A stretch of DNA of 64,000 nucleotides from Chryseobacterium taiwanense (lineage in GTDB: Bacteria; Bacteroidota; Bacteroidia; Flavobacteriales; Weeksellaceae), in assembly GCF_000813825.1 (NCBI RefSeq), contig NZ_JWTA01000006.1:48328-112327 (forward strand), in the 5' to 3' direction. This document shows positions 24,331 to 32,426 of the stretch, in pieces. The notes beneath the pieces were generated by a model that was given only the letters and a program-made list of their open reading frames with translations, had not been told where the DNA came from and searched no databases. The translations under genes were made by a program, and so were the position numbers. Each line of letters starts with the position of its first letter. Position 1 is the stretch's first letter.

Positions 24331-24397
24331 ACTTGAATTTTTTTTCAAAAATACGATATTATAGAGAAAGTGGCTATTTTTCTTTATCTTCGTCATA

Positions 24398-25606
24398 ATG
24401 AAAACCTTGCAATTATTTTTATTTTCTTTGAGCGGACTGATCTTTGGACAAAATATCCAGAGTATTCAGTTATTTAATCCTCAAACCAACGATGAGACTC
24501 CGGTAATTAAAACCAATGAAACATTGGTTTTAAGCTTTGATGATCTTACGAATAGAAGTGAAATTTATAGATATACCATTAAACACTATAACAGAAACTG
24601 GGAAGATGATAATCTTTTCTTTACGGAGTTTGCTAATGGAAGTTTGAATGCATTATTAGATAATTTTCAATATTCATTTAATACATTACAGGCTTATACG
24701 CATTATAAACTCGTATTTCCCAATGATAAAATACAGCCTAAGATTTCGGGAAATTTTGAACTAATCGTTTATAAAGATTCTGCAGAAAAGCCACTTTTTA
24801 AAAGAAGATTCTATGTGGTGGAAGATAATGCTGCTGTGGCTTTGGATGTTTCAAGGTTTGCGGATAAAAACCCGAATATTAATCAGAGGGTAGAAGTACA
24901 GGTGGTTTCGAAAGGAGGTGATTTGTCGTCAAATGTGAATTCCATGAGTCTGAATGTAATGCAGAACAATAATCCTAATGTGACGGTTAATAATTTAAAA
25001 CCTAGTATGACTTTAGGGAATAAACTGCTTTTTCAACAGATGAACCTTGCTTTTCCGGGGAATAACGAGTTCTACTATTTCGATAATAAGAATATGAACA
25101 TGGCTGCAGATATGGTGCGTGCAACCGAACTTAAAGATGGAGTAAATAATACTTATCTTCATCCAGTTTGGGCTTATCCTCTGAACTATCAATATCAACC
25201 GGATGTAAACGGAGCGTGGTATTACAGAAGAAGTGATTTGGGGATTGAAAGAGATGCGGAAAGAGAAGCAGATTATTCGTGGGTACATTTTTCAATAGAT
25301 TCAGATCCTATGGATAAGGAATTGTATGTTTTAGGAGGGTTCAACGGTTTTAAACCTTCTAAAGAAAACCAGATGCAGTATGATGAGGCTACTAAAAAGT
25401 ATGTAGCAAAGATCTATTTGAAACAAGGTTTCTATAATTATATCTTGGCTACAAAAGAAGCGAATGGAACTTTAAACTTTGGAGAAATTAACGGGAATTT
25501 CTGGCAGACAGAGAATCTGTACCAAGGATTTTTATATTATGCTCCTTTCGGGAGAAACTATGATGGCTTAATGGGGTATGGTGAATTTAGAACGCCTGTG
25601 AGATAA
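24398..25606 (+). CDS. Type IX secretion system Plug protein (DUF5103)
   Basis: A 402-residue periplasmic protein with an 18-residue signal peptide (ending LIFGQ). The N-terminal DUF5103 domain has the IQSIQLFNPQTNDETPVIKTNETLVLSFDDL start, and a second beta-rich domain carries the FSIDSDPMDKELYVLGGFNGF segment. Plug closes the periplasmic side of the giant SprA translocon of T9SS when PorV is absent, known for the Flavobacterium homologue. A TATCTTCG box ends five bases before the ATG, so the mRNA may be almost leaderless. A T9SS substrate is encoded at 51936. Confidence 0.85.
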   Translation: MKTLQLFLFSLSGLIFGQNIQSIQLFNPQTNDETPVIKTNETLVLSFDDLTNRSEIYRYTIKHYNRNWEDDNLFFTEFANGSLNALLDNFQYSFNTLQAYTHYKLVFPNDKIQPKISGNFELIVYKDSAEKPLFKRRFYVVEDNAAVALDVSRFADKNPNINQRVEVQVVSKGGDLSSNVNSMSLNVMQNNNPNVTVNNLKPSMTLGNKLLFQQMNLAFPGNNEFYYFDNKNMNMAADMVRATELKDGVNNTYLHPVWAYPLNYQYQPDVNGAWYYRRSDLGIERDAEREADYSWVHFSIDSDPMDKELYVLGGFNGFKPSKENQMQYDEATKKYVAKIYLKQGFYNYILATKEANGTLNFGEINGNFWQTENLYQGFLYYAPFGRNYDGLMGYGEFRTPVR

Positions 25607-25636
25607 GAAGTACAATGTAAATTAAAGTATAAACAA

Positions 25637-25666
25637 AAACCCTTATAGAAAGTTCTATAAGGGTTT
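25637..25666. terminator. Terminator hairpin
   Basis: A 14-bp stem AAACCCTTATAGAA / TTCTATAAGGGTTT with a 2-base central gap. It lies after Plug and before the toxin-like gene stop. Confidence 0.75.
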
Positions 25667-25695
25667 ACATATAATAATAGCTTAGGAAATTCTTT

Positions 25696-25956
25696 TTAAA
25701 CTTTGAAAATAGCAGTTACCAATAAATTTTCATGATCTTCAAATATGTAATGAATATTTACTGGGAAATTTTGCATAGCGTTTACGATGACTTCCTTATA
25801 TCTTGTTTCATGGTTTTTGTTGTTTTGTAGGATTTCGCCGATCGACACTTTCAAATCTTCAAGAAAATCTATTCCTTTATTTTTTTTTTCCGCATTAAAT
25901 ACACGCATAAGAAGTCTTATGTCGTTTTTTGCAATGGAGGAGAGGAGAACGTTCAT
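25696..25956 (-). CDS. RelE/ParE-like toxin of a putative toxin-antitoxin pair
   Basis: An 86-residue protein with the size and layout of the RelE/ParE superfamily: an N-terminal strand and helix (SIAKNDIRLLMRVF), a central helix (FLEDLKVSIGEILQNN), then strands with the FPVNIHYIFEDHENLLVTAIFKV motif typical of the family C-terminus. Members cut mRNA or inhibit gyrase; which applies is unknown. The ATG lies one base after the stop of the upstream 76-residue gene, the coupling usual for antitoxin-toxin pairs. Assignment is by pattern only. Confidence 0.65.
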   Translation of the reverse strand: MNVLLSSIAKNDIRLLMRVFNAEKKNKGIDFLEDLKVSIGEILQNNKNHETRYKEVIVNAMQNFPVNIHYIFEDHENLLVTAIFKV

Positions 25957-25957
25957 T

Positions 25958-26188
25958 TTATGCGCAATTCTTTTTCAGCTCTGAAATATTTTCGTAAAAA
26001 TCTAGTTTTGTCATTGGGTTTTCGTTATGAAACTGAATTCTGTACAATACTTCATCCAATTGAAATTGAGGAATTGCAGGTTTGCTGTTTACCTCAAAGC
26101 TTTCTACCATTTTAGCAAATGCTTCCAGAGTTTCCGGACTGAAGCTTTCGATCTTGGTTTTTAAAATTTCGGCAGTTGCATTCATCAT
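25958..26188 (-). CDS. Putative antitoxin partner
   Basis: A 76-residue, mostly helical protein with a proline-containing middle (KPAIPQFQLDEVLYRIQFHNENP). Size, order (antitoxin first) and one-base spacing to a RelE/ParE-like gene suggest an antitoxin. The C-terminal half resembles the addiction-module pattern of short helices that wrap a toxin. A DNA-binding fold cannot be shown. A second Met at residue 2 could be the real start. Confidence 0.55.
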   Translation of the reverse strand: MMNATAEILKTKIESFSPETLEAFAKMVESFEVNSKPAIPQFQLDEVLYRIQFHNENPMTKLDFYENISELKKNCA

Positions 26189-26281
26189 TTTAAAATTTTA
26201 AGGTTAATGATGTTATTTTGATGGGGTAAAGGTATGAAAAATATTTAAATTTTAAATTTTTATTTAAAAATAATAGGGGTG

Positions 26282-26311
26282 TTTTAAAATAAAATTTATT
26301 TTATTTTAAAA
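26282..26311. repeat. AT-only perfect palindrome
   Basis: TTTTAAAATAAAA (26282-26294) and its exact reverse complement (26299-26311), with a TTTA spacer. It is flanked on both sides by AGGGG-containing words (ATAGGGGTG, TTAGGGGGGTGATG). It lies between the antitoxin start and hemH, so it could be a control site for the TA genes or a structural element. No gene in this 205-base gap. Confidence 0.45.
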
Positions 26312-26366
26312 TTTGTTGAAAAATTAGGGGGGTGATGTTTTAAAAATTTGTTTTTGTAAAAAAAAA

Positions 26367-26388
26367 TAACCTCCGTTTCCGAAGGTTA
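26367..26388 (-). terminator. Terminator of hemH
   Basis: A TAACCT/AGGTTA stem with a G+C-rich loop, followed on the minus strand by nine or more T. It lies just past the hemH stop. Confidence 0.65.
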
Positions 26389-26393
26389 CTATG

Positions 26394-27416
26394 TTAAACT
26401 AAATAAAATTCATTGAGCTTTTCCTCACAAAGTGTTTTTACCACTTCAATCCATCGGTCTTCATCATTCAGACAGGGAATATAATGGAAGTTTTCTCCTC
26501 CACCGTGTAAAAACTGTTCTTTGCCTTCTACCGAAATTTCTTCCAGCGTTTCCAGGCAGTCTGAAACGAAAGCCGGACAGACAATGGCCAGGTTTTTAAT
26601 TCCTTTTTTGCCTATACTTTCGAGGGTTTCATCTGTGTAAGGCTCCATCCATTTGTCTTTTCCTAATCTGGATTGGAACGTAACCATTACTTTTTCTTTT
26701 GGCAATCCTAATTTTTTAATGACAGAATTGGTGACATCAAAACATTGATGACGATAACAAAACTGATGACTTGGATTGCTCTCACGCGAACAACAATCGT
26801 TTAGATTACATGTTTTCGTAGGATCGGTTTTGTATATATGTCTTTCCGGAACCCCATGATAAGAAAATTGCAGAGCATCAAAGTTTTCAGGAAGTTTTTC
26901 CTTAATACTTTCCGCAAGGCATTCTATATAAATATCTCTATTATAAAAAGGCTGAATGTAATTGATCTTTACATTCGGGAATTTGGCTTTTCTTACTTCC
27001 TCGGCTTTTTCAATTACGGTTTCCGTGGTGCTCATCGCATATTGCGGATACAATGGAAAAAGAACGATTTCAGAAACTCCTTTTTCTGTTAATTTTCTGA
27101 TTCCTGTTTCAATGCTCGGTTCAGCATATCTCATTCCGATTTCTACCGGAACATCAACAAGTTTCTGAAGTTTTTTCTGAATTTTTTCGGTGATGACAAT
27201 CAAAGGTGATCCTTCATCCGTCCAGACAGTTTTGTAAGCTTCCGCAGATTTTGCAGGTCTGGTGTTTAAGATAATTCCTCGAACCAGCAATGCACGGAAA
27301 ATCCAACGATAGTCGATTACCCTTTCATCCATCAGGAATTCATCGAGATATTCCTTTACATCAGGTACGGCGGTAGATTTTGGTGATCCTAGATTGACTA
27401 ATAAAATTCCTTTCAT
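26394..27416 (-). CDS. hemH: Ferrochelatase
   Basis: A 340-residue enzyme that inserts Fe2+ into protoporphyrin IX (final heme step). It starts KGILLVNLGSPKS and shows LFPLYPQYAMSTTET, the catalytic His in QFSYHGVPERH, TFQSRLGKDKWMEPYTDE and the late CPAFVSDCLETLEEI motif. A Cys cluster (TCNLNDCCSRESNPSHQFCYRHQC) sits in the middle; such clusters are seen in several bacterial HemH proteins and may bind a [2Fe-2S] centre, by inference. It is downstream of the Nfu scaffold gene on the same strand, an apt neighbour for iron metabolism. Confidence 0.96.
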   Translation of the reverse strand: MKGILLVNLGSPKSTAVPDVKEYLDEFLMDERVIDYRWIFRALLVRGIILNTRPAKSAEAYKTVWTDEGSPLIVITEKIQKKLQKLVDVPVEIGMRYAEPSIETGIRKLTEKGVSEIVLFPLYPQYAMSTTETVIEKAEEVRKAKFPNVKINYIQPFYNRDIYIECLAESIKEKLPENFDALQFSYHGVPERHIYKTDPTKTCNLNDCCSRESNPSHQFCYRHQCFDVTNSVIKKLGLPKEKVMVTFQSRLGKDKWMEPYTDETLESIGKKGIKNLAIVCPAFVSDCLETLEEISVEGKEQFLHGGGENFHYIPCLNDEDRWIEVVKTLCEEKLNEFYLV

Positions 27417-27427
27417 AAAATATAAAT

Positions 27428-27484
27428 AATGAGTAATTGGTAATGAGTAATTTTTATTGCTTATTATTTTTACTGATTACTTAT
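27428..27484. repeat. Word-like intergenic repeat (GAGTAAT type)
   Basis: The short gap between hemH and nfu is made of TGAGTAAT words (twice on the left) and their partial inverse ATTACTTA on the right. This low-complexity word repeat has no coding potential. Confidence 0.4.
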
Positions 27485-27487
27485 GTT

Positions 27488-28366
27488 TTATCCGTTTACA
27501 GCTTCTACTTTTTCTACTAAGTCGGGTACGAATTGTTTTAAAATATTTTCAATTCCACCTTTTAATGTGGCGGTTGAACTTGGGCAACCGGAACAAGCAC
27601 CCTGTAAAAGCATTTTTGCCGTTTTATTTTCCTTATCGTATTCCATTAAAGAAATTTTTCCCCCATCATTTTCCACTGCAGGAGCAACATACTCATTTAA
27701 AATGTCAGAAATTTTTTGCTCATCATCCGTATATTCTCTGTTGATGATCTTTTCTACAGGATTTTCGTGCTTCTGAGCTTCAATCGTAGAAATTTCCCCT
27801 CCGTTTTGAAGATATTCAGCAATAAATCCACGTACAGCCATCATGATCTGATGCCATTCCACAGAATTATCTCTTGTTACAGCTACAAAATTATCAGAAA
27901 TGAAAACTTCTTTCGAAAAATCAAATTCTTTGAAAATCGCTTGTGCCAAAGGAACTCCTTCTGCTTCATCTCTTGATTTTACTTCTACAAAACCTTCCAG
28001 TAACAGTTTATTAGAAACAAACTTCATTACATTTGGATTTGGAGTCATTTCTGCGTAGATCTGATACATTTCTTTTCTTTTCTGAAGATAAATTCTCGGG
28101 TTGGCCAATAATTCGTCTTCTACTATGTTTTTCAGACTTTCAGCTACGTGTTCCCACTCTACAGTATCTTGCTTTGCAACCGCTACAAAGTTTGCGGTAA
28201 TGAAAATTCTTTCAACAAACGGATAGTTGAAAAGCTCCTGTGCTAAAGGAATTTCTGAAATATCTGAATCTCTGTCCAACTCTAAAGATCCCGGAATCAA
28301 ATTGTAATCCGCTACAAATTTCATCACTTTAGGGTTTTCGGTTGGTTCTATAAGGATAGTATGCAT
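27488..28366 (-). CDS. NifU-family Fe-S cluster scaffold (Nfu) with duplicated N domain
   Basis: A 292-residue protein. Residues about 1-90 and 105-195 are two Nfu N-terminal domains (IEPTENPKVMKFVAD; AEMTPNPNVMKFVSN). Residues about 215-292 are the NifU domain with the Cys-x-x-Cys cluster site in LLQGACSGCPSSTATLKGGIE. It delivers Fe-S clusters to apo-proteins. The start is ATG 28366, since the HTILIEPTENP beginning is the family start; a TATTTTTG box on the minus strand at 28387-28394 lies just before it. The doubled N domain is common in Bacteroidota. hemH follows 71 bases later. Confidence 0.92.
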   Translation of the reverse strand: MHTILIEPTENPKVMKFVADYNLIPGSLELDRDSDISEIPLAQELFNYPFVERIFITANFVAVAKQDTVEWEHVAESLKNIVEDELLANPRIYLQKRKEMYQIYAEMTPNPNVMKFVSNKLLLEGFVEVKSRDEAEGVPLAQAIFKEFDFSKEVFISDNFVAVTRDNSVEWHQIMMAVRGFIAEYLQNGGEISTIEAQKHENPVEKIINREYTDDEQKISDILNEYVAPAVENDGGKISLMEYDKENKTAKMLLQGACSGCPSSTATLKGGIENILKQFVPDLVEKVEAVNG

Positions 28367-28399
28367 TTTTTCGTTAAATTTGAGATACAAAAATACGGA

Positions 28400-28435
28400 A
28401 TTAGAAATTAGAAGTTAGAAGCTGGAAGTTAGATT
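28400..28435. repeat. Word-like intergenic repeat (GAAGTTAG type)
   Basis: TTAGAAATTAGAAGTTAGAAG followed by CTGGAAGTTAGATT, the same words as at 12305-12340, in the gap between nfu and the carbonic-anhydrase gene. Confidence 0.45.
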
Positions 28436-28519
28436 TTCGCTATCGGTATCATTTTAAAATTGTGAGATATAAAATTTAATTTCCCAATCAGCTCATTATC
28501 AAATTTTCAAATTAAAAAT

Positions 28520-29056
28520 ATGGCACTTATAAAAGAACTTTTAGGCAAGGCACCACAGATTGGAGAAAATACATTCTTAGCAGAAACAGCTACGATTATT
28601 GGAGATGTTACCATGGGAAAAGATTGCAGTATTTGGTATAATGCAGTGATTCGAGGAGATGTTCATTACATCAAAATGGGGAATAAGGTGAATGTTCAGG
28701 ATAATGCGATGCTTCATTGTACGTACCAAAAACATCCTTTGAATATAGGAAACAATGTGTCGATTGGTCACAATGCAATTGTTCATGGATGTACCATTCA
28801 CGATAATGTTTTAATAGGAATGGGCTCTATTGTAATGGATGATTGTCTGGTGGAGGAAAATTCTATCGTAGGTGCAGGTTCTGTAGTGACGCAGGGAACT
28901 CATATTAAATCCGGAGAAGTTTGGGGTGGTGTTCCTGCAAGAAAAATTAAGGATATCAATGCTCAGTTGCTAGAAGGAGAAGTGAACAGAATTGCTGATA
29001 ATTATGTGAAATATTCTTCCTGGTATAAAGAAAATGTAAAACACGTTGAAGGATAG
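28520..29056 (+). CDS. Gamma-class carbonic anhydrase family protein
   Basis: A 178-residue left-handed beta-helix (hexapeptide-repeat) protein of the PaaY/YrdA/CaiE type. Isoleucine- and valine-starting hexapeptides run through residues about 15-140. The metal histidines are in MLHCTYQKH, GHNAIVHGCTI. Members bind Zn/Fe/Co and some hydrate CO2; others act as thioesterases, so the activity is uncertain. It is monocistronic with a strong terminator. Confidence 0.9.
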   Translation: MALIKELLGKAPQIGENTFLAETATIIGDVTMGKDCSIWYNAVIRGDVHYIKMGNKVNVQDNAMLHCTYQKHPLNIGNNVSIGHNAIVHGCTIHDNVLIGMGSIVMDDCLVEENSIVGAGSVVTQGTHIKSGEVWGGVPARKIKDINAQLLEGEVNRIADNYVKYSSWYKENVKHVEG

Positions 29057-29091
29057 TTTTTTTATCAACTGACTTCAAGAAGATTAATAAT

Positions 29092-29122
29092 AAAGCTCTC
29101 CCAGATTAAATGGGAGAGCTTT
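29092..29122. terminator. Convergent terminator hairpin
   Basis: A 12-bp stem AAAGCTCTCCCA / TGGGAGAGCTTT with a 7-base loop, followed by a T run. It serves the carbonic-anhydrase gene and, in reverse, the lipoprotein at 29143. Confidence 0.85.
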
Positions 29123-29142
29123 TTATTTTTAAGAAATATTTT

Positions 29143-29583
29143 TTAATACACTAAAACAGCTTTTCCGTTTTCACATTTCACTCCGGTAGGTTCAGCCGCC
29201 ATCATACAATCAGATGTGATATTGTATTTTTTATTGTACTCGGACATTACATTTTTGTAAAGTTCAATTTTAGGGATTAGGGTACTTTCTATTTTTTTTG
29301 GATAGGCGATATAAGAAACCGGTCCACCACAAGCTTTTGAACCGAGAGGAGAAAACGCCCAGTCTGCTGCATTGGTGCATTCTTCTTTTGCAATATCTTC
29401 TTCAATAGCCGATTTTATTTTATCAATACGTGCCTGATCGTATTTTTGACTATTCTCATCGGCAGGTCTTTCAGAGATGTCTTTTGGCAAAGTGGAATCA
29501 TCCTTGTTTACCGTTTTACAGGATACCGCAAAAAGGGATAAACAAAATAGAGTAGTAGGTATTTTTAAAAATAGATTTCTCAT
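29143..29583 (-). CDS. Small lipoprotein, unknown, Cys-rich
   Basis: A 146-residue protein with a lipobox (SLFAVSC). The mature part has four further Cys (ECTNAADW, SKACGGP, SDCMMAAEP, KCENGKAVLVY), probably two disulfides in the periplasm. The ECTNAADWAFSPLGSKACGGPVSYIAY pattern recurs in Bacteroidota hypothetical proteins as I recall them, but I know of no function. It diverges from the PIF1-like helicase gene; the gap is only 63 bases. Confidence 0.75.
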   Translation of the reverse strand: MRNLFLKIPTTLFCLSLFAVSCKTVNKDDSTLPKDISERPADENSQKYDQARIDKIKSAIEEDIAKEECTNAADWAFSPLGSKACGGPVSYIAYPKKIESTLIPKIELYKNVMSEYNKKYNITSDCMMAAEPTGVKCENGKAVLVY

Positions 29584-29632
29584 AATTTTTTTTTAACTAG
29601 AATCAAAGTTTATGCCTTAACGACATTTTCCG

Positions 29633-29640
29633 TAATTTTG
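29633..29640 (+). promoter_or_regulatory. -7 element of a predicted leaderless mRNA
   Basis: TAATTTTG ends exactly 6 nt before the ATG at 29647, so transcription should begin at or next to the start codon. Confidence 0.5.
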
Positions 29641-29646
29641 ACGACG

Positions 29647-31773
29647 ATGAACAATCATTTTTTTGACTTAATAGAACATACGAACAGAAGTGTATTTTTA
29701 ACAGGGAAAGCAGGGACAGGAAAGACAACTTTTCTTAATGATTTTGTAAAACGTACACGTAAAAAGCACATTGTAGTTGCTCCTACGGGAATTGCAGCCA
29801 TCAATGCAGGTGGAGTTACCATTCATTCGATGTTTGGGTTGCCACTGAGAACTTTTTTACCAACCACAGAGAGAATAGATAGCAGTTTGGCAAATAATAT
29901 TGCCGATCTGATGCCGCATTTTAAATATCGAAAAGATAAACTTAAACTCTTACGAGAAGTTGAAGTTCTTATTATTGATGAGGTTTCGATGCTTCGTTCG
30001 GATGTTCTCGATATGATGGATTTTTCTTTACGATTTATCCGAAGAAACAATCAGCGTTTTGGTGGTGTTCAGATGTTGTTTATTGGGGATTTATACCAGC
30101 TTCCACCGGTAGTGAGAGATGAGCATGTTTTGAAAATGTGTTATAATTCTCCGTTTTTTTTCGACAGCTTGGCTATTAAAGATATTCCGTTAATTACGAT
30201 TGAACTAACGAAAGTGTACCGTCAGTCTGATGAAACATTTTTGGAGATCTTAAATGCAATTCGTGATGGTGACGTCGCCAATATTGATTTTGACTATTTG
30301 AATGAAAGATATGATCCTGATTTTGACATGGGAAAAGAATCTTACGTTTACCTGTGTTCACACAATAAAATGGCAGATGAAATCAATCAGGAAAAATTAG
30401 CTGAGATAAAAGTTGATGCTACAACGTATGAAGCTAAGCTCTTTGGAGAGTTTAAGGAAAATCAGTTTCCGAATGAGCAGTTCTTAGAACTGAAAATCGG
30501 AGCGCAGGTTATGTTTATCCGTAATGACATTTCCGGAGAGAAAAAATATTTCAATGGAAAGTTGGGAGAAATTTCTGCGGTGGATGAAAACGAAATTAAA
30601 GTCGTTCTGGAAGGCAGTGAAAGGGAAATCGTAGTAAAACGTGAAGTTTGGGAGCAGAAAAAATATTTCCTGGATACTGATAAAAATATCAAAGAAGAAG
30701 TGTTGGGAAGTTTTGAACAGTTTCCTATAAAATTGGCTTGGGCAGTTACGATTCATAAAAGTCAGGGATTGACGTTTGATAAAGTAATTATTGATGCAGG
30801 AAAAAGTTTTACGGCAGGACAAGTGTATGTAGCATTGTCCCGTTGCCGAACACTGGAAGGAATTATTTTAAAATCGAAAATTACGCCTGAAGTTATTTTT
30901 AAAGATAACCGAATCCTGAAATTTCAAGGGGACACTCGTGCGAATGATAATGTTGAAGCCATTTTAAATCAGGAAAAATATGACTACAGTATCAGAAAAG
31001 TTCTTCGTACGGTAGATTCTCAATGGTTGCTGAATGAAGTTGAAGAATGGAATAAATTATCAATCACTACCAAAAGTATTGACAAAGTAAAGGCGAATCA
31101 ATTATATCTTCAGCTGAAACATGAGATCGTCAATCTTGGAAAGATTTTTGAAAAATTGGAAAGAGTCATTTCTCAAAAGGTCAATAATTTTATTGAACAG
31201 AAAGAGGAATGGTCTGAAATTGAAAATAAAACCAAAGGCGCAGTTAATTTCTTCTTTACGGAGATCAGAGATAAAGTTTTTAATCCTCTGAAAGAATTCT
31301 ATGCTGAAATAAAAGGCGTAAAAGGATTGAAACAGTATAATGAAGAATTTAAAAGTTGGCTGGAAGATGTGGAAGAATATCTGAACAGTTTAAAAGAAAT
31401 TCATTTACTTGATACGAAATTGCTGGATGAGAAAAATGATAAGGAAATCAGCATGAAAATTGCTAAAGTTCCGTCTCAGGTTCTTACCTTCCAATTATTT
31501 GAACAGGGAAAAACCATTGCAGAAGTTGCGTTGGAAAGAGGATTGGTGAAAGAAACGGTCATCGGTCATCTGGCGAAATTTGCAGAACAGGGTTTGCTGG
31601 ATATTTCAAGAGTCATCACTTCAGACAAAATCAAAGCGTTTGAAAATGTTTTCTATGAAAGTCCAAAAGAAACGTTGACCGAATGGAAGAATGCGTTGCC
31701 CAATGATTTTGAATTTAATGAAATCCGAATTTTAATTAATCACTTTACTTATTTAAAGGAGAAAGGACAATAA
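29647..31773 (+). CDS. PIF1/RecD2-like superfamily 1 helicase with C-terminal HTH domain
   Basis: A 708-residue helicase. Walker A GKAGTGKTTFLNDF is near residue 20, followed by APTGIAAINAGGVTIHSMF, the DEVSM Walker B (LLIIDEVSMLRSDVLD), the IGDLYQLPPV motif and the late AWAVTIHKSQGLTFDKVIID plus VALSRCRTLEGI motifs of the PIF1 family. The region from about 470 to 600 is a charged helical linker. The C-terminus (about 620-700) is a winged helix (HTH_40-like: TFQLFEQGKTIAEVALERGLVKETVIGHLAKF). It probably acts in replication or recombination. The start is ATG 29647, because a -7 box occupies 29633-29640. Confidence 0.9.
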   Translation: MNNHFFDLIEHTNRSVFLTGKAGTGKTTFLNDFVKRTRKKHIVVAPTGIAAINAGGVTIHSMFGLPLRTFLPTTERIDSSLANNIADLMPHFKYRKDKLKLLREVEVLIIDEVSMLRSDVLDMMDFSLRFIRRNNQRFGGVQMLFIGDLYQLPPVVRDEHVLKMCYNSPFFFDSLAIKDIPLITIELTKVYRQSDETFLEILNAIRDGDVANIDFDYLNERYDPDFDMGKESYVYLCSHNKMADEINQEKLAEIKVDATTYEAKLFGEFKENQFPNEQFLELKIGAQVMFIRNDISGEKKYFNGKLGEISAVDENEIKVVLEGSEREIVVKREVWEQKKYFLDTDKNIKEEVLGSFEQFPIKLAWAVTIHKSQGLTFDKVIIDAGKSFTAGQVYVALSRCRTLEGIILKSKITPEVIFKDNRILKFQGDTRANDNVEAILNQEKYDYSIRKVLRTVDSQWLLNEVEEWNKLSITTKSIDKVKANQLYLQLKHEIVNLGKIFEKLERVISQKVNNFIEQKEEWSEIENKTKGAVNFFFTEIRDKVFNPLKEFYAEIKGVKGLKQYNEEFKSWLEDVEEYLNSLKEIHLLDTKLLDEKNDKEISMKIAKVPSQVLTFQLFEQGKTIAEVALERGLVKETVIGHLAKFAEQGLLDISRVITSDKIKAFENVFYESPKETLTEWKNALPNDFEFNEIRILINHFTYLKEKGQ

Positions 31774-31777
31774 AATA

Positions 31778-31808
31778 AAAAAGGTTTTAGAATTACTAAA
31801 ACCTTTTT
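31778..31808. terminator. Convergent terminator hairpin
   Basis: A 13-bp stem AAAAAGGTTTTAG / CTAAAACCTTTTT with a 5-base loop. It lies between the helicase stop and the lipoprotein stop at 31815. Confidence 0.8.
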
Positions 31809-31814
31809 TTATGT

Positions 31815-32258
31815 TTATTTTTTCAATAAATCCTGATTGATGTGGTATCCAACAATTTTAATATTGCCTTCTTTATCCTTTTCTAAAGTAAAAGTTTCAT
31901 GTGTTGTTTCACTCCCTCTTTTTACATCATAAGTGAACAGATATTCACTTTTCGGATTGGTTCCTTTTACAACCAACGTTTCCCATTTTGAAAGATTATA
32001 TTCTTCAACAGGTCCGATTTTAGTCACCACACTTAGTAATTCTTCAAGTTTTTCTTTATCTGTTACCTCGAAAAATTTTTCGCCAAATAACTTGTAAATA
32101 TTCTCCTGATTAGTTCCGTATTGAAGTTCCCAGTAAAATTTTTGAGGAATTTTTTCGCCGTCAGCTTTATCCGATTCTCGATCTTTATAAAATTGATTGA
32201 AGTTGCAGCTTATTAGAAGAAATGATGTGATCAGTAAGTAAGCTATTTTTGATTTCAT
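31815..32258 (-). CDS. Small lipoprotein, unknown
   Basis: A 147-residue protein with a signal peptide ending in a lipobox (FLLISC, Cys18). The mature part alternates charged helices and strands: FYWELQYGTNQENIYKLFGEKFFEV then strands with TLVVKGTNPKSEYLFTYDV. The pattern recalls DUF4019-type or NTF2-like folds, but this is a weak resemblance. It is monocistronic, ending at the hairpin shared with the helicase gene. Confidence 0.7.
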   Translation of the reverse strand: MKSKIAYLLITSFLLISCNFNQFYKDRESDKADGEKIPQKFYWELQYGTNQENIYKLFGEKFFEVTDKEKLEELLSVVTKIGPVEEYNLSKWETLVVKGTNPKSEYLFTYDVKRGSETTHETFTLEKDKEGNIKIVGYHINQDLLKK

Positions 32259-32426
32259 GGTTTTGAAAATTAGTAGAACAATATTAATAATTTTAAGCCG
32301 AAAGGAAGCGGATTTTTGATGAGTTCCTCTGAATGTTTTGAATTAAATTAAAATAATTATATGTTATTGTTTTGATAATCAATATTTAAAATATTTTTTT
32401 ATATTTTTATACTAAATATTAATATC

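Noticed and set aside
26756..26830. Cys-rich insert in HemH as a sign of a fused domain
   Set aside because: The CC...C.R.QC pattern is usual for many bacterial ferrochelatases, so it is not an oddity.
27457..27776. Two plus-strand frames opposite nfu
   Set aside because: Antisense shadows of a well-supported NifU-family gene; no signal or domain.
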